Below are positions 12,420 through 24,799 of a stretch of 64,000 bases of DNA, in pieces. The stretch covers positions 21,241,631-21,305,630 of the forward strand of contig NC_134569.1 of assembly GCF_050947875.1 (NCBI RefSeq), written 5' to 3'. Made by a program: the position numbers and the translations under genes. The notes under the pieces were generated by a model, which made no database searches, was not told the origin of the DNA, and saw only the letters and a program-made list of their open reading frames with translations. Position 1 is the stretch's first letter, and each line of letters starts with the position of its first letter. Source of the DNA: Dermacentor variabilis (Eukaryota > Arthropoda > Arachnida > Ixodida > Ixodidae).

Positions 12420-13430
12420 AGAATTTACCCACAGCTATGTACTAGTTCCAAGTGGAGCTTTCAGGTTCAGGTCCGTGTCAGGCATCAGTCATTGCTTTCT
12501 GGAATACCGTTAATCGCTAAGCTTTGATTTACGCCAGACTCTCATAAAATATGTTTGGTTGCTTTTCTTGTTGCTTTTTCAACAGATTTTTAAAAGAAAT
12601 CGCGTTCTTTAAAGGTATTGTCTCTTTAGGTCACTTTCTGGAAAAGGCGGACATTGCGCGGACGAAAAATTGCAATGTTCAATAAAAAAGTGTTTAATGT
12701 TAACTTTAGATCACTTACTTTAATTAAATTACTTATCTCGCCTCACACAGTAGATATCAAACAGAAGTAGTTTGTACTACGGATTCTTTACAACTGACAG
12801 AGTCCCAGCCTCACCTCAGAAATTCAGTCTCGTAGTTGAGCATAAAACATGCAAATCCAGTAACGTACTGACATTGCCTAGACAAATAATGTAAATGGAA
12901 TGCGAGCAACGCTATCAATATATGAAAACGTAGTAACGATAAACAAATGCGAAACCAAATAACAGGCACTCAACTAACATAAAGGTAATGCGCCATGAAG
13001 TAGATCGCCGTTTCAGTGAAGTTTTTACAAAAGCGTACCTTGCGCAGTGCAGGAAGAAATGGAACGCCAGTCCATTTTTTTTGTAGGTTTTTTGGATGGA
13101 TACCTTGAAAGTCATTTTAGTCGCAGTATTTTTGTTAAGTGTATATGACTGTCATTGTCCCGCTTAATCTCTGCAGTTGCAACATATGTAATAAAATCAG
13201 TTTAACATTTTAGCTAGTGGAGGACATTACCTGTTCTGCAAGCAATGTCTGGCTTTTCAGGCAATCCATCTGCGGAGGTAAAGTTGCGCTATGTACCACA
13301 GGTGAATATGTGACCATGTGTCCGAAGTAGAACGAATTCTGAACGTGGTATAGCGGAATAGAATGGGCAATTAGTTCACTCATTTTATTGGGGCTAGGAT
13401 GACTACTGAATATGCAACACCTTACCTTAG
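12420..13430. other. Intron 1 sequence, nothing recognised
   Basis: AT-rich sequence. ORFs are short and without motifs. Confidence 0.4.
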
Positions 13431-13439
13431 GCTCTGCCA

Positions 13440-13545
13440 CTGCCTGTTAAAAAGGGCTGCTGACCACGTCAAGCCATAAATAGGCTTTGTTTGTTTGCGG
13501 GCCTCAACATTTTGGTGTTCAAATAAAGTGAATTGAATTACGTTC
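13440..13545 (+). mobile_element. Possible LINE 3' end
   Basis: GCGGGCCTCAACATTTTGGT, then GTTCAAATAAAGTGAATTGAATT, looks like a non-LTR tail with a short TTGAATT-type repeat. No ORF remnant supports it. Confidence 0.3.
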
Positions 13546-13734
13546 TCTCCCCAACATCAATATTGAAGTGACGCGCAGGACCTTATGACTCTGATACATG
13601 CACATATGTAGTACAACACATAATTGTGCTATAGATTGTCTCAAATTAAAGGGGGAATTCGTATAGAAGTACCGACGTTACATTTGTTTGCCATTTGCGA
13701 TTTTTATGGCTTTATGACCTTATTGTTCTAACGC

Positions 13735-14330
13735 TACAGCGCTAAGGAGGCCGTGTCGCAGAAAATCCGGCGTCGGACGTCGTTTCGGCGAAGTATTTCG
13801 AACCAAACATGCCCAGGCCTTCCATGTGACGCTAGGAATAGGCTGAAACAATTGAATTTCACAAGCTAAAATACGTGGAAAAATCGTAAACTATGACTTC
13901 ACACAACTTACAGACATGATAGCTCTCGGATTGCAATTTGAATATACGAGGAAACGTAATTCTATTACGTGAAAGCTCAAACAAACCCCTTTTCCAGCGT
14001 TTCTACAATGCATACACCGGAGACGGCATCCGCCATTTGCGCACGCCGGTGCATAAATATCTGAGTCCACTGAGCGGCGCGCCCGCTTCCTTAAAACATT
14101 TCCAGATGGCGCTCGCCTCCGCCGCATCGCGGCCCGTGCGAGAGGCCGCGTATCTCCAGAAAGCCCGCCTTCGTGCATAGCGCTCGCCGCGAGCGTTTCC
14201 AGCTAAACATTACCGTTACATACGTTGCAGTTGCCGGGAAGCGTGACAACCAGTCAGGGATTTTTGAATGCTATCGCGTTCCACTCTTAAAGACGAAGCT
14301 TAAGCGTCCTCCAAATTTTTACGCTGTCTA
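13735..14330 (-). repeat. TTAA-type repeat segment, unclassified
   Basis: On the - strand it starts near TTAAGAGTGGAACGCGATAG and runs through a GC-rich core. The + strand has CGTGTCGCAGAAAATCCGGC near 13752. The GCGATAGCAT terminal word recurs at 29540-29555. I recall both segments as dispersed tick repeats, but the boundaries are uncertain. Confidence 0.35.
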
Positions 14331-14370
14331 TGAAAAGGCCAACCTGAGAGCTGTGAATGGCGGATTATGA

Positions 14371-15180
14371 ACGACTCGTTGTACAATTCTCTTCTTCAGT
14401 ATCGGCATGAAATGAGCCTTTGTTTTTATTTGCTATCTTTGTGACAAACCAGTTGAAAAGGGCCCTCTCGTTGTTTTTTTTTTATGCTTAATAGATGTTT
14501 ATAACAACCACCCAACAGTGAAGCCGATGATGATGCTAAACAAAAGAAGTTTCCGGCTGAAATGTGGCGCGCATCTGTGACTTTTCGGAAAGGTTCACAT
14601 GCAGTAAACGGCTGTTATGACTGCAATCTTCCAACGACCGTTCTATTTTTTTGGCATTCCGTGTTGTTGTTCTGTTCTTGTTTTTTTTATTATTTTTCGT
14701 TTTACTTATTCCTACCCAATTTACATAGCCAATAATGGCGCCCATTCACCCAGACGAACGCTTCAGTGAGACCACTCGCTGATTGAGTTCAGGTGGCCAA
14801 AAGGCTGAACGTTTTCTCAGAAAATGAGGATTGTTTAAATTTGGTGGTGTTGTTCTTCTAATGGCTGGAAAATAACGAAATTGCCATGGCACGGTGCTTG
14901 TTGTCCGGCTTGGCTATTGTATATGGCATTATTTTAGGCAGTATGTTAGCTGTAAGAAAGAAATCGCAAGGCTCCAGTGACCCTTTGTTTTTCGTTATCA
15001 TTGTGAATAGCAGTAGGAGCCCCGGACTTCTAGATTTGTTTAGAGAACCTCCCGTCATTTGAAAATCCCACGTGATGACATCATTTCATGCTGTGCTTTT
15101 TTCAGAACTGCTGGCTTTATATGATCGTGTGTTACCGAACCCGCTCTGCGACATGTGTAGCACCTGTACCAACGTGTCGA
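14371..15180. other. Intron 1 sequence, nothing recognised
   Basis: AT-rich with T homopolymers. GATGATGATG lies at 14527-14535. No exon-like ORF was seen. Confidence 0.4.
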
Positions 15181-15183
15181 ACC

Positions 15184-15410
15184 GCCGTGGTTGCTTAGGT
15201 TGCTTATAGTGTTGGGCTGCTAAGCACGAGGTCGCGGGATCGAATCCCGGCCATGGCGGCCGCATTTCGGTGGGGACGAAATGCGAAAACACCTGTGTAC
15301 TTAGATTTAGGTGCTCTTTAACGAACTCCTGGTGGTCCAAATTACTCCGGAGTCCAACCACTACGGTGTGCCCCATAATCAAATCGTAGTTTTGGCACGT
15401 TTTAATCAAC
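15184..15410 (+). mobile_element. tRNA-derived SINE, nearly full length
   Basis: The head has an A-box-like TGGTTGCTTAGGT (15188-15200) and a B-box-like GGGATCGAATCCC (15236-15248), the usual internal Pol III promoter. A linker (GGCGGCCGCATTTCG) and a body follow, with TGTACTTAGATTTAGGTGC, CTTTAACGAACTCCTGGTGG and TACTCCGGAGTCCAACCACT. Four other fragments in this window share the body. It matches a tick SINE family from memory. It is not a functional tRNA: the cloverleaf does not close. Confidence 0.85.
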
Positions 15411-16110
15411 TTGTCAATAATTCTTGTAAAGAGTACCGGTATACAATTCCGGCGAGTGTGGTTTAGCTTTAGTCCTGCATCAGAGGATGTTTGCGTGCTT
15501 CGTGATTAAGTTCGTACTATTTGTTGCTGGGTTGGATGGAGGCGCCGTGTTTTTACTTTTGCCGATTTATTTTTGTCTGGCGCATGTATAGGATCTACAC
15601 GCTGTTCACGTCTCCGTCTCACGCAGTTGCATGAAAAGGACACCGCGAACTGCTGACGGGGCCTTCATTATTCTTGTTTTTCCCGTCTTGACAATACCGA
15701 ACTGCTTTTGAATGTGCGTGTCTGGCAGACAATGGTTGTACCTTTGCACTGGCGATTGTCTGCCTGCACATATGCTGTGCCGGTCGGTCCTGTGCATGTT
15801 GGCGTTTTGTGTGCGTGTGTTTTTTTTTTTTCTTGCATTGGCCTTGGCGCTTCTATCGTTGCACTGTCATAAGCAGGAGAGGCCGAAAAAGCACTGCTCA
15901 GGTTGCCTATACTGATTGCCTCGAATGCCTCCAAATTCATTTTTCATTGTAGCTCCTACACTCCTGTTTTTCGCGACTTGGCCAATAAGAATCTCTGCAA
16001 AGACATTTGTTAAGGTGGTGTTCGCATATTAATTTTTTCCCGCAATCCAGGTCGTTTTACGCAGCACTTTTGTCATAAATATACTTTAGTCGTTTTCTTG
16101 CGAACCTCGC
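15411..16110. other. Intron 1 sequence, nothing recognised
   Basis: Mixed composition. T homopolymers lie near 15820. No feature is supported. Confidence 0.4.
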
Positions 16111-16111
16111 C

Positions 16112-17385
16112 TAAAAGGCCCCTCACCAGGTCCCATAGCAAATTTCGGGTATACGCTGGGAGTTTTTACCTGTCCTCTGGGGAGCGTTCTGCCGAATTTT
16201 CTTTTTTTTTTTTTTGAGATCAGCTCATTAATAGCCAAGATAGAAATATTTCAGTGCCGCGAACACATGATTTCAGGCGGCGAGCTCCATTGCCAAGTGA
16301 GGCACTCTCACCCCTCGCGCCGTCTAGCCTCCGCAAGCGAAATTCCTTACTTGGATTCTACCATACCGGACCTCGAGGATCGCGTGACGCATGCGTCAAA
16401 GGCCCCGCCTTCATTTCTTCTCGCTTTTTTTTTCGGCGCTGCGCACCTCCGTTGACGGCGTTGCGCACGAGCTAATGATTGTCTCGTTCCGCGCCGCACA
16501 CGATTTTGCGCGCTGTGCTCAAGAACACGACTACACTCTAAGAACAGTTTACACCCTTTGGCGTGCCCCTTCTGCCACACAACTATAGTCGTCATCTGCC
16601 TTGATGCGTTTCCTTTCTTTAACGCTGCGAGCCCGGAACTTTACAGTAACGAACGGCACGCGCGTTATCAGAAGGAGCACTCCAAAGAGTGTAAACTGTT
16701 CTATGCTGATAACGCGCTTGCCGTTCGTTACTGGAAAGTTCCGGGCTCGCAGCGTTAAAGGAAGGAAACGCATCAAGGCAGATGACGATTATTGTTGTGT
16801 GGCAGAAGGGGCACGCCAAAGGGTGTAAACTGTTCCTAGAGTGTAGCAGTTTAATTCAGTGCTACACGAATATTGAGGCAGAACAAGCGGATCGCAGAGC
16901 ATGATCACGCGCTGGAACACGATACAAAATGGCATAGTTTCGGTACCTGTGCACGTGACGGCACGACCGTGGGAACAAGCAGACGAAGCGGAAGTATATC
17001 TCTCTTGCTTCGGTGCGAAGTAAAACAAAGAACACGCAGACATTCCGTTTGTGTGTTTTATTATTTCTCTAGACTTCAATTAGTCCATTCAAGGAACTGA
17101 TCACACATATAATAGATGTTGTTTGATAATTCTTGAAGTCACGTGTCACCACGAACGACGTCACACTGCGGACACGACTACGTAAGCGCAGGAACGCGAC
17201 TACGTCACCGTCCGGCTTGGAGCGCGGTCGCCGCGAGGGAAAAGGAAAACGACGTTCCTATTGAAATTTCACATCTTTCCTTGGCGCGTAGCGATGTAAT
17301 TCTTTGCAAACACTCTTGTTAGAGCGCATTGTATGCTCTGCGTTTGTCAGCTCGAAATGGCCAGACCTGGTGAGGGGCCCTTTAA
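16112..17385. mobile_element. Putative DNA element bounded by inverted GGCCCCTCACCAGGTC ends
   Basis: AAAAGGCCCCTCACCAGGTC at 16113-16132 is mirrored by GACCTGGTGAGGGGCCCTTT at 17364-17383, followed by AA. The sequence inward of the ends also matches partly (AAATTTCG against CGAAATGG). No transposase is visible. A second palindromic element (16531-16846) is nested inside. Confidence 0.5.
16531..16846. repeat. 316-bp palindromic MITE
   Basis: The left end CTACACTCTAAGAACAGTTT and right end AACTGTTCCTAGAGTGTAG are inverted copies, and matching continues across the element (GCCTTGATGCGTTTCCTT against AAGGAAACGCATCAAGGC). The terminal word GTGTAAACTGTTC recurs in the centre at 16690-16702. It would fold into a hairpin of over 140 bp. 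Confidence 0.85.
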
Positions 17386-17937
17386 AGCAACTGTTAATCC
17401 CGTTCTCACTTTCCGCATTCGTCCTTTAACGCGAACCTTAAAGATATACGATGCTGGTGCATCAAACATGCACGTGCACTCGCTTACAGAATTGTTTTTG
17501 CGCTGTTTGCGTCTGGTAAAGCGGCACCCATCAAAAAAATTCACCGACGATTATGATACTCACTAACGCCAATTTTGAGCGCAGCTGTTTAAGTCTTGTG
17601 AATTCGCGATATATTGTGGCAAAGAATATATGATTCTGAACAACAGGGTCCATCCTCGCGGCGGCGGCGCTGAGCCTCTGCGGCAGACGAAGCGCTCTCA
17701 CCGGTCGCGTCGCTCACTGTTCAGAAAGAACTGGCTGACACTATTTTGTATACATGATTATATTGGCACGTGCTAGTGACAGTGAATAACGACAGTGTCG
17801 AAACTGGAAGCTACAAATTTAACTCTTTATTGGGCGAACTTGTGCCCAGGAAAACAAGTAACACTCCAGCACAACGATAGCGGCGAGCCAAGTCGGCGAT
17901 CGTCAGAAATCTGATCTGCGGGTCAAGCGCGTCGGCT

Positions 17938-18670
17938 TTAAGAGGAAGCTTTAGCTCGGGCCCAACTCCGACGCGGCCTATTCAAATACATGTAAAACGC
18001 AAAAACGTTTTTATGAGATAACGCCTGGACCGATTTTGATAAAATTTGTTGCACTTGAAAGAGAAAGTTAAATTCTAGTGACTGTTGGAAGCGGAATTTC
18101 GATTTAGGGCTTGAATTTTCTTAAAATGATTATCAAATATTTGACCGTTTGAAAAAAATAGAAGCACGAAGTTTACAAATTGATAGCTATGCATCAAGAA
18201 CTGATATCGCGCTTCTGTAAACGGCATCCATTAGATCATTCAAAGCGGACAAATTCAGTATGTCATTTTACATCTTACATGAATTTGTTACGTTGGTTAC
18301 AACGGTTTTACAAAAGTTGTATTTCCCTATGATTAAATTTTTTTTATATTCATGTGTGACATATCAATTTTGTCCGCTATGGATGTACTTTTAGATGCAA
18401 TTCACAGAATTGTATTATAATCTTTAGTGGTTGAGTTACAGAGTTGTAAACTTGATAGTTTCGTTTTTTGAAAATTTTCGATTTTCGCCAATTTTTAATA
18501 AAAGATTGACGACCTAACTCAAGAATTCGAAACCAACTGTCACTAGATTTTAAGTTTTTCTTTTAAATGCAACAAACCTCGTCAAATTCGGTGCAGTGGT
18601 TGCCGAGGAAAACGAATTCTCTTTTTACATGTATTTAGATAGGAGCACTCGAGCTAAAGCTTCCTCTTAA
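17938..18670. mobile_element. 733-bp MITE with TTAA-flanked 21-bp inverted ends
   Basis: TTAAGAGGAAGCTTTAGCTC(G) at the left is the exact reverse complement of (C)GAGCTAAAGCTTCCTCTTAA at the right. Long imperfect arms continue inward (ACATGTAAA near 17990 against TTTACATGT near 18625). TTAA at both outer edges fits a piggyBac-type target duplication. Non-autonomous: no ORF. Confidence 0.75.
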
Positions 18671-21600
18671 TGCACGATTCGTCGAAGGTGCCAGTGTAAT
18701 CGCCGGTGCTCGTGTGACTTCCAGAAAGCACTAAACAATTCGCGTCGCGCACACAATCGGATTACAAAAATCGCAAACCATGACACCTGAAACATGCGCG
18801 AACCATACCAAACCAAACAAGCGCGAGCGAAAGCTGGCGCGAGCAGACGATTGTACAAAACAGCGGTCGGGCGGGTCCCCATGACACCAGGGGCCCTATA
18901 ACGTAGAACTATTCGAATATGTTTTTATTCCGGTCTGCTGACGTCAAATTTGCTTAACCGCCGACGCAAGCATCGGGCACTGACCCGCAGCGTTGCCTGA
19001 ACATCCCCATCAGACGTTCTCCTCGTTTATAGGGAGTGACTTTTGTTTGCTTTCAAAACGAATAACATTGCCTGCATTGAGCGTTTTTCGTATCTGATAT
19101 GCTGATAAGAGGCGAGGAGCACGCTTAAGTGGAGAGGATTTCGATGGGGCCAAGCCAGCGTACTGAAAATAGATAACCGGATGAAGAGGGAGGGGCCGGC
19201 GTCTGCGATTGGTCCGCTTTCCCTTACATAGCTTGCGGTGGCGTGCAGCGGACAGTTAAAAATGATGCTAAAACGGATCCTCAGCAAAGAAGAGCTGGCA
19301 GAGCGATGTCGTATACGTGCCGAAAGGGCTCTATCACGTCATATTGTCACGCAAAAAGTTTTGTTATGCGCAAATAAATCCATGCTCTCCGGCAGGTGCG
19401 GGTAGCCAGTGCCTGCCTGAGCGATCAGTGGCAGCCATCTTCTATTCCTTTCGGAACGGGACAGTCTTCAGCTATTCAGAAAAAAAAAATCCAGTTTTGT
19501 TCGGCACCTTTAATGCGTCCTTAAAGCGTACACGCCACTTTTACGCAATGAGTTTTCGCGGTTTTGTGGCGTCGAGTGACAGACAGGTGAAGTGGGTGCA
19601 GCCTGAATCCTTTTGACCAATAGCAGAGGGATAAAGGCGAAAAGGCGTCGAATCAGAAGTAATTATTTTTCTTCTGTTCGGCCGAATCATGCATATCCAG
19701 TGTGTACACGTCATGTCAGATTGGGAGCTACCGCTGTTTTCGTGACATGGCATGACAGACAGGCGAAGTGAGGGTGGTTCAAAAAAGTTCTTGACCAATC
19801 GCGGTGGGTGGATTGCAGGATTGGAATAGTGTTACGTTATAGCGCCCCAGTTTCTCACGCGCACGTCACTGAAGGGGCTGCTCTCATTGGTCTCCGCCGT
19901 TCGCGGCTCGCGTCCTGCACCTCCCGCTCCGTTTTCGCTCTTTCATCCTTCGCTGTGCTCGTTCGCTCGCTTATGCCGCCCACGCTAGCCGCTGCAACGG
20001 GCGCCTTAGAGCTGCGCTCTAAAATGTCATTTGCGTCGTCTATGTATTCTGTACGCTTCGAATGAGAAAGGCCAATTTTTTTTTAAAGAATGTGCAGTAG
20101 AAATAATAGCGTCCCTGATTCTTGGCCGCACATTGTGGCGGACGTCAGTAAATGTGCGATTATCACAAGTTATCTAGTTAATCAACTAATATTTTTTATT
20201 AGCTTCTCAAATGGCTATCTCAGGGCACATATTGCAATTGCGCTATTGGAGCTGGTCGGCTCTTCAAAAACTTGGGGAGGTATGCATTAACGTTGCGATT
20301 CATATATTTTCTCAGCGCCTCGCGCAGCGCCAGACAAAGCTAAGTGGAACATCGAGGCGTTTTGTGGCAAGCTTGAGGACGAGTGTCTCGAAACTGGTCG
20401 TCTCAGAATTTCTAGCAAGTGTGCATTCCTAGAGCACTGTCCAGCTTCAACTTTCGCAATTGCAACATGTGCATTAAAGTAACGAGTTAACGTTAAAATA
20501 TTAGACGGCCACTTTCACTCCCGTTCGCGCTCATTTACATGTTGTCGGGAAGGAGATGCAATTTTCGCTGCATTCTAAAATGGTCGACTCTCCCGCTTGA
20601 AGCACATGGTATGCGTTGCTCAGTGCAACAGGTATACCTCGTTGTTTACGTCAAAGTTCCGCGACGAGTAGGCGCCCTGCAACCTAAGGGAACCCGGGAC
20701 AACATCTGCTGCGATGCGGCTTTGCACTCGCAGGAACGCCACGAGTGCCGTAACGCGGCCGATAGCCGCGGCCTCGAAGGCTTAGTCCGTCCGTGCATCT
20801 AGCACAGTTGCCAAGTCCCGCTAAGACGGAATGTAGATGATGCCGTTATTCGGCAACAACCAACACAAGTAATAAGTGAAATCGTAAAGTTTCGATGCTA
20901 ATTGAATTTTCCCGTTGCAAATTTCAGGGATGAGGGGGAAAGCCGTTTGGTTTTTCCTAAACAGAAATGCTGTTTGTCAAGCAAAACTCAAACCCTGAAA
21001 GCAGTGCTTGTTCGTTCTTCTTGCTTACAAGTGTATATATCAGGCTTCTGGAATTGCCTTTCACTTCAGAGGTATCCTTCTTTTTTTGTGTGTGTGTGTA
21101 TGCACATGGCTATATAGCTCATTCTGACTGAAATAGTCTCATTTCATTCCCTTGAACTGAGGCTTTGAAATGAGCATCTGTTGATTGTACTTTGCCGGAC
21201 GCACACTCGACCGGACAGCCTTTGTCCTTTGTCCGGACAGCCCTACAAAAAAAGAAGCATGGTGAATGAGGCAACTTCAAAGGCCCCTTAGCACGTCATC
21301 AGCTACGGCTGAAAAAAAATCAGTCATTCATGTGATGACCTGGAAAACACTAATATGTCACTCACATTCCTGTTGATGTGCATTTGATGTGGCGTCTCGT
21401 TTGTTTTTACAATTTTTGTGTAAAGTTGCTGTTGTTTCATTTTGAAACTTAGCCAATTTTATCTACTTTTTGATTACATCTTTGAGAGATTTCAGCAATT
21501 TTGCCAGTTTGTTTTGCGCGTTATATGCCTGGTATTGAACGTACCACAAGTCAAACTTCACCATCTGCCCCTTTTGCCAATTTTCTTTGCCCTTAACTGA

Positions 21601-23780
21601 GTTTCTCAAACGCATTCAACCATTCCGGCATGTACGCTGATCACTTCTTGGCTTATTTTTCTATTTTTGCGCCGCCACATTCAAAGGCACTCACCTTTCC
21701 TCCCGTCCTGACCCTCTATCTATCTGTATCTGACCTCAACCGTCGTTTCTTGACTCGGTGCCTCCCAAAACTTTTCTTTGCATGCCTTCACGTTGGTTGG
21801 CGCAGCCGTTCTGTAATGCCCAAGTATACGCCTCTGGTAAGCTGTCATCATCATCAAGCCGCCAAGGATCCCTGCTCGGTCCCTTCTTCCTTTTTTTTTT
21901 CCATCAGGCCGCCACACTGCGCCGAGTTCTTCAATCACGCCAGTAGTTGCGAAACTCCCCGAGTCGAGGCACGGTCGTCTCTCTTGACGCATTTTCTGAA
22001 GCTAGCTCTCGTACGCCCTCATAGACAAAAGAATACACTGCCATTCATCGCCTAGACGCCATTGCTTGGCAGCGAGTGTTACTTAATTTGTCTGTGCCCG
22101 GCAAGCCTGCAATACAATTGATGGAATCCCTAGGCACCGGTATTTTTAAAAGAGCGGCTTACCAGGCTTTGGGATGTTTCGCATACAGCGTGGTTGTAGA
22201 GCTCTGCCTTTCTGCAGGCAGGTTTTTTTTACCAGTTGCATCGCGCGCACGCGTCCAGGGAAGAATAGCGAACGCTAACTGCATGGCTGGGAACATATTT
22301 CGAGGTTTGACCAGATTGCTTGTAGCGCTGCTCGAGCGCTTCAGAGAGAGGGTTAGAAACGAGCGTGTAGAGCACAGCTATCTGAAGCAAATCTCATCGC
22401 TGTCGCAAAGAGTTCATATATATCCTGCTGCAAGGCGTCCTTTCTGCTGTGGTGTCAGTCCTATCAGACATTGCTTTGGGATATCAGTACCAGCGTCGTA
22501 GCATCCACAGCAAGAGCGCTGCTCCTTTTGCTTCAATGTCGGGGTAGGGAATAGCGCGTCACCGGCGCGTTGCGAAGGGGACATTCGCCAAAGAGAAAAC
22601 CTTGATTTAAAACATGAATGCGAATTGCCCCCACCCACCCCCTTCTCGAAAGCCTGCGGAAGCTGTAAGAATGGGAATAACAGCTCAGAAGTAAAAATCA
22701 ATCCTGAAGGTAGGGCGGACTAGCGCAGAAATTTTTTTTTTCTTTTAGTGCTTCTCAGACACCGTCGACTGTGTTCATACTGCGCTTTTGCAAATTTTCT
22801 TGCTGAAGAACGTCCTTTAAGCACTGCCTTATTACATCCAGTTGGGAAGGCTCTTCACCCATTTGTGGTTCTAAGTGCCGTGTAATCCACCGACCTATGT
22901 TACACGGCCGTGTAAGGCAGCACATAGGCAGCAGGATGTCGTCTGAGTACTACTCCAAGTCGAGGCATATCCGTAGCCGCGTCATCTTCGTCACGCTGAG
23001 CGAACTTCAACTATTATAGATATTCAGACGCAGTGAGAGCGCGATAAGCGCTCAGGTTTTCGCAACTGGTAAGGACAAGCCTGTCTGCAGCTGGCTGGTG
23101 GCCGTTGTTTTTCTTCGGCTCACGGGAACCACCCATGGCGACCTACGGCCGTGGAACATGCTGTTCACGGACGGTTATTATGTGTCTGTAGTTCCGTGAA
23201 GCCGACATTCAAAACTACTCCCGGAATCGCTAGATGTTTTCGAAGCTACAATTGTTTGGTACAGAAAGGTTAGACTAAAAGGGAGTCAATGAATATTTGA
23301 TTGAGCAAGTTGTTCTTGTGTGAGGTAAAATGTTATTGCTACAGTTATTTCACGCTTTCTAGACAACGTATTTTCTCCTTTTTACTGGTACGCTATGGTA
23401 GATTGACTGTTTGACATGACCGGGCCTTTCCCAAAGCATTGCGTAAAGCTACATACCTTTGTCCGTGCGTGGTGTCCCACTTAGATATGTGAGATTTGGT
23501 GTTTTCTATTTTCCAATTTTTTTTCTTTTTTGAGTGCGCAGAATGTTCTTGTGCACACAGTCAAGGTGTCATTGAATACGTGGCGCATATTTCTCTCGTG
23601 ATTGTGGTGCATTGCTTGGGAGCATGAGCGATCACCTAACAGCATCTTTTAGTGGTGTTTGTTAAAGCTGGTTTTATGTATTTAGTTAATTAATTATTTA
23701 TCTTTATGCCTCCGAAAATGTTGCTTATATCAAACATGACGTACTTTCAGGAGCTCAACAGTATATTTTAACGGCTCAGT
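18671..23780. other. Intron 1 sequence, no gene recognised
   Basis: Mixed composition. A block at 19200-20060 is CpG-richer and holds several CCAAT/ATTGG words. CAGACAGG-GAAGTG followed by TTGACCAAT occurs twice (near 19581 and 19757). No exon-like ORF with proper splice sites was identified. Dispersed repeats are likely but not resolved. Confidence 0.4.
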
Positions 23781-24249
23781 CTGAACTTCAGTATCCTTCC
23801 CTCCTTGTTTTTTTCGTTGATGTGCCCCCGTAGTGCTCCGTCGGTATCTTTCTTTTCTGTCTTTTTTTTTGCGTATAGTTTTGTAATTCTCTCGGCGCGT
23901 GGTTCGTGTGTCGCCAAAGGTGCTTCCCGAAAGCCCAGCGACCCTTTTCCAAATTGTTCATCCAGCTTTCTGGAAAACCGTACGACAACCCAACTGCGGA
24001 AATCAGGTTACGCGTGCAGCCAGCCTGCGCCGTTGAATAGAACGTCTCCATGTTGCTGCGCCGACGACATCACGTGCAGCAGTCGAAGGCCAGCGTACGC
24101 TGTCCGCCTTTCGCCTTCGCTTAAATGCTGACCAGTGTCGCCATTATTTAAAAGAATGAAAGACAAAAATATAACAATAGTCATGATGAAAATGGTGGCA
24201 GAAGCGAACGCGACAGTTGGGAAAAGGGTCCGTTATCCTGTATCTCTGG

Positions 24250-24570
24250 CTCTCATCGACGCTCTTACGGCGGTTTGGCGCCGTGCATGCGCGAACCGCA
24301 TTTGCGTGTGTGCTTGCACGTTTTCCTTCGTTCACTTCGTTTGCCTGTGGCGACTTGGCTGCTGTGGCCGCGCTCGCATGCCTCGAGCGCGCGCGCACCC
24401 GAGCATCGTGGCGAAGCTGGGCGCTGCACGGGGCTCGCACGGCGGCACGCGGCGCGCAACGGCGCCGCGGCGGTCGTCGCTCGACGGCCGTCGTGCGTCG
24501 GGGTGCGTGTTGTCTCTGCGTGCGCCATCAGCTTGTTGGGACGTCAGTGGTCGCAGGCTGAAGAACGGCG
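24250..24570. promoter_or_regulatory. CpG-dense block in intron 1
   Basis: A short GC-rich island lies about 2.6 kb upstream of exon 2. Position and composition would suit an alternative promoter feeding exon 2. I found no ATG with a phase-0 donor in it. An untranslated first exon cannot be excluded. Confidence 0.25.
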
Positions 24571-24709
24571 CCAGTTTAAGATAACTCTAGCTTAGGCTCC
24601 CTTTCCTCTGCGTGGAACGGTTTCCCTGGCCGTAGTATTCTGCCGTTGAACGCAGAATCCCGACTTTGCAGTTTCGCATTTTTATGGAGACGGAATTCAA
24701 AAGCTTTTG

Positions 24710-24790
24710 GGCTAAAATATGTCGGTGCGCTTTAAAGAACTCTGAGAAACCTGAAGTAATCCGGAGTCCCTCCTCCATGGCGTGGACCTA
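24710..24790 (+). mobile_element. SINE tail fragment
   Basis: GGTGCGCTTTAAAGAACTCT, then ACCTGAAGTAATCCGGAGTC, matches the body of the SINE at 15184 (CTTTAACGAACTCC, ACTCCGGAGTCC). The head is missing. Confidence 0.6.
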
Positions 24791-24799
24791 AATTTTGCG

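Noticed and set aside
15184..15260. tRNA gene
   Set aside because: Pol III A- and B-box-like words are present, but no cloverleaf closes and a SINE body follows, so it is a tRNA-derived SINE.
16549..16828. Several short ORFs with near-identical proteins on both strands
   Set aside because: They come from the 316-bp palindrome.
24135..24595. 149-residue ORF and overlapping frames
   Set aside because: CpG-dense, open on both strands, no motif; no splice-compatible start for the calcium-channel gene.
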